NCBI GenBank assembly: GCA_947449575.1
Contig: CANFRV010000002.1
Location: 62,001-126,000 of the forward strand
Length of the DNA: 64,000 bases
Reading direction: 5' to 3'
DNA from: Flavobacteriales bacterium
GTDB lineage: Bacteria; Bacteroidota; Bacteroidia; Flavobacteriales_D; Crocinitomicaceae
Below the pieces are notes generated by a model. That model made no database searches. It had not been told where the DNA came from and saw nothing but the letters and a program-made list of their open reading frames with translations. Position numbers and translations under genes: made by a program. This document shows positions 63,214 to 64,000 of the stretch, piece after piece (the stretch's first letter is position 1; each line of letters opens with the position of its first letter).

Positions 63214-64000
63214 ATGGAAAATGAAAAGATAGTATTTATTTTAGGGATAATGCCTAGGTCAGGAACCCATTTTATAGCAAATTTAATCTGTAAACATCAA
63301 AATTGTCAAAGTACGCTAATACCAGAAGATTTTTTTATTGCAAATGTTAAAAATTTAAATAGATTTTCAAATGATTTAGTTCATACATGGAAAAAGCAAA
63401 AACATTTTGAAATTGAAAATATCAGCGAACTTCAAAGGGCTTTAAAATTCAATCTAGGAAGGTCAATTACTGAATTTATAGTTAACTCAGTACACAAAAA
63501 AAAAAAATGGGATGATAAGAAGAACAAAGATTTGTTTTATGTTACAAAGACCCCTTCAACGGAAGGTATTCAATTTTTTGATGATTTTTTTAATGATCAA
63601 AAGTTAATTGTTATCATAAGAGACATACGAACGTTAATGGAATCTTTTCAAAAATCATTTGCTAATGATTTTGAATTAATTGCGAGAGAATGGGTAAAAC
63701 AAGCAAGAGCTTTGATGTTTTTTTCAACTAAAAAATCTAAATATCATCTCGTTAAATATGAAGAATTACATACTGATTACAAAAAAGAAATTACAAAGGT
63801 GATTCAATTTTTAGGTTTAAGCATGGAGGAATATGATATGAATTCTGCTGAAAAACTTCCAGTTGTAGGTTCGTCTAATTTTAAAAGAGGGGAGGGGAAG
63901 ATTCATTGGACACCTGTTAAAAAGGATGATTCATTCCAACCTTTAAATTCAGCAGATAATTGGCCAAGGTGGAAACACGAAAGAATAAATTGGATGTGTA
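63214..64000 (+). CDS. sulfotransferase family protein, 5' part (cut by window edge)
   Basis: The frame opens with ATG at 63214, one base after the cyclase-like gene stop, and runs off the window; 262 codons are present. The PAPS-binding loop is VFILGIMPRSGTHFIANLIC near the N terminus, and the second PAPS contact is LIVIIRDIRTLMESFQKSFA in the middle. SKYHLVKYEELHTDYKKEIT follows, as in sulfotransferases. They move a sulfuryl group from PAPS to a hydroxyl. Its position directly after the cyclase suggests tailoring of the same peptide, perhaps at a hydroxyl made by the upstream oxygenases; this is inference. Confidence 0.82.
   Translation, partial: MENEKIVFILGIMPRSGTHFIANLICKHQNCQSTLIPEDFFIANVKNLNRFSNDLVHTWKKQKHFEIENISELQRALKFNLGRSITEFIVNSVHKKKKWDDKKNKDLFYVTKTPSTEGIQFFDDFFNDQKLIVIIRDIRTLMESFQKSFANDFELIAREWVKQARALMFFSTKKSKYHLVKYEELHTDYKKEITKVIQFLGLSMEEYDMNSAEKLPVVGSSNFKRGEGKIHWTPVKKDDSFQPLNSADNWPRWKHERINWMC

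Overview
The window reads as a chromosome segment of a Bacteroidota bacterium, most likely Flavobacteriales. The evidence is the AT-rich DNA, two proteins with type B (gliding-motility-type) and two with type A C-terminal signals for the type IX secretion system, an S46 dipeptidyl-peptidase, a DUF4293 protein, an MsbA-like exporter and promoters of the Bacteroidota form (TTG, about 20 bases, TAnnTTTG). A Crocinitomicaceae/Fluviicola-like source is a guess only. No rRNA, tRNA, CRISPR array or complete insertion sequence was seen.

Layout. 1-9.3 kb: 3' end of an S46 peptidase, two glycosyltransferases, a type B secreted protein, a membrane protein, a pair of M16 peptidases and a nitronate monooxygenase-like enzyme. 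9.5-10.2 kb: a VapBC-like toxin-antitoxin pair. 10.3-19.6 kb: a large type B secreted protein, an M42 peptidase, an Omp28-like type A protein with an apparent frameshift, a PhoD-type phosphatase and a membrane protein. 19.6-27.3 kb: small metabolic and envelope genes, tex, a Fic gene inserted between the tex stop and a decayed copy of the tex 3' end, and ahcY. 27.4-33.2 kb: an RND efflux operon preceded by what looks like the tail of a lost TetR-type regulator. 33.3-43.6 kb: a lipoprotein, an MsbA-like ABC transporter / binding protein / ferrochelatase operon, upp, a nucleotidase, a GT39-like membrane protein, rlmB and OsmC. 43.7-47.9 kb: lipA, an AlbA-type ATP-binding gene broken by an in-frame TAG, a DsbA/FrnE protein and a type A secreted protein. 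48.0-53.4 kb: a 1306-residue cytoplasmic sensor kinase with two response regulators, one carrying a SpoIIE-type phosphatase. 53.6-58.9 kb: lpd, an ABC-F ATPase, a DUF4293 protein and a cation/proton antiporter.

The most interesting part is the right end (59,383 to the window edge). It is a compact, same-strand, AT-rich operon of two paralogous 2OG-Fe(II) oxygenases, a PqqD-like RiPP recognition protein, a lasso-type B2 transglutaminase-like protease, an asparagine-synthetase-like cyclase and a sulfotransferase cut by the window edge. These are lasso-peptide-type maturation genes joined to hydroxylase-like and sulfotransferase tailoring genes. No precursor peptide gene is recognisable inside the window, so the product and even the chemistry are open.

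Other points of note are decay and rearrangement marks: the tex/fic junction with its 41-bp repeats, the regulator remnant upstream of tolC, the TAG in the AlbA gene, the frameshift in the Omp28-like gene, and a 28-residue repeat that has expanded the N terminus of an inactive M16 subunit.
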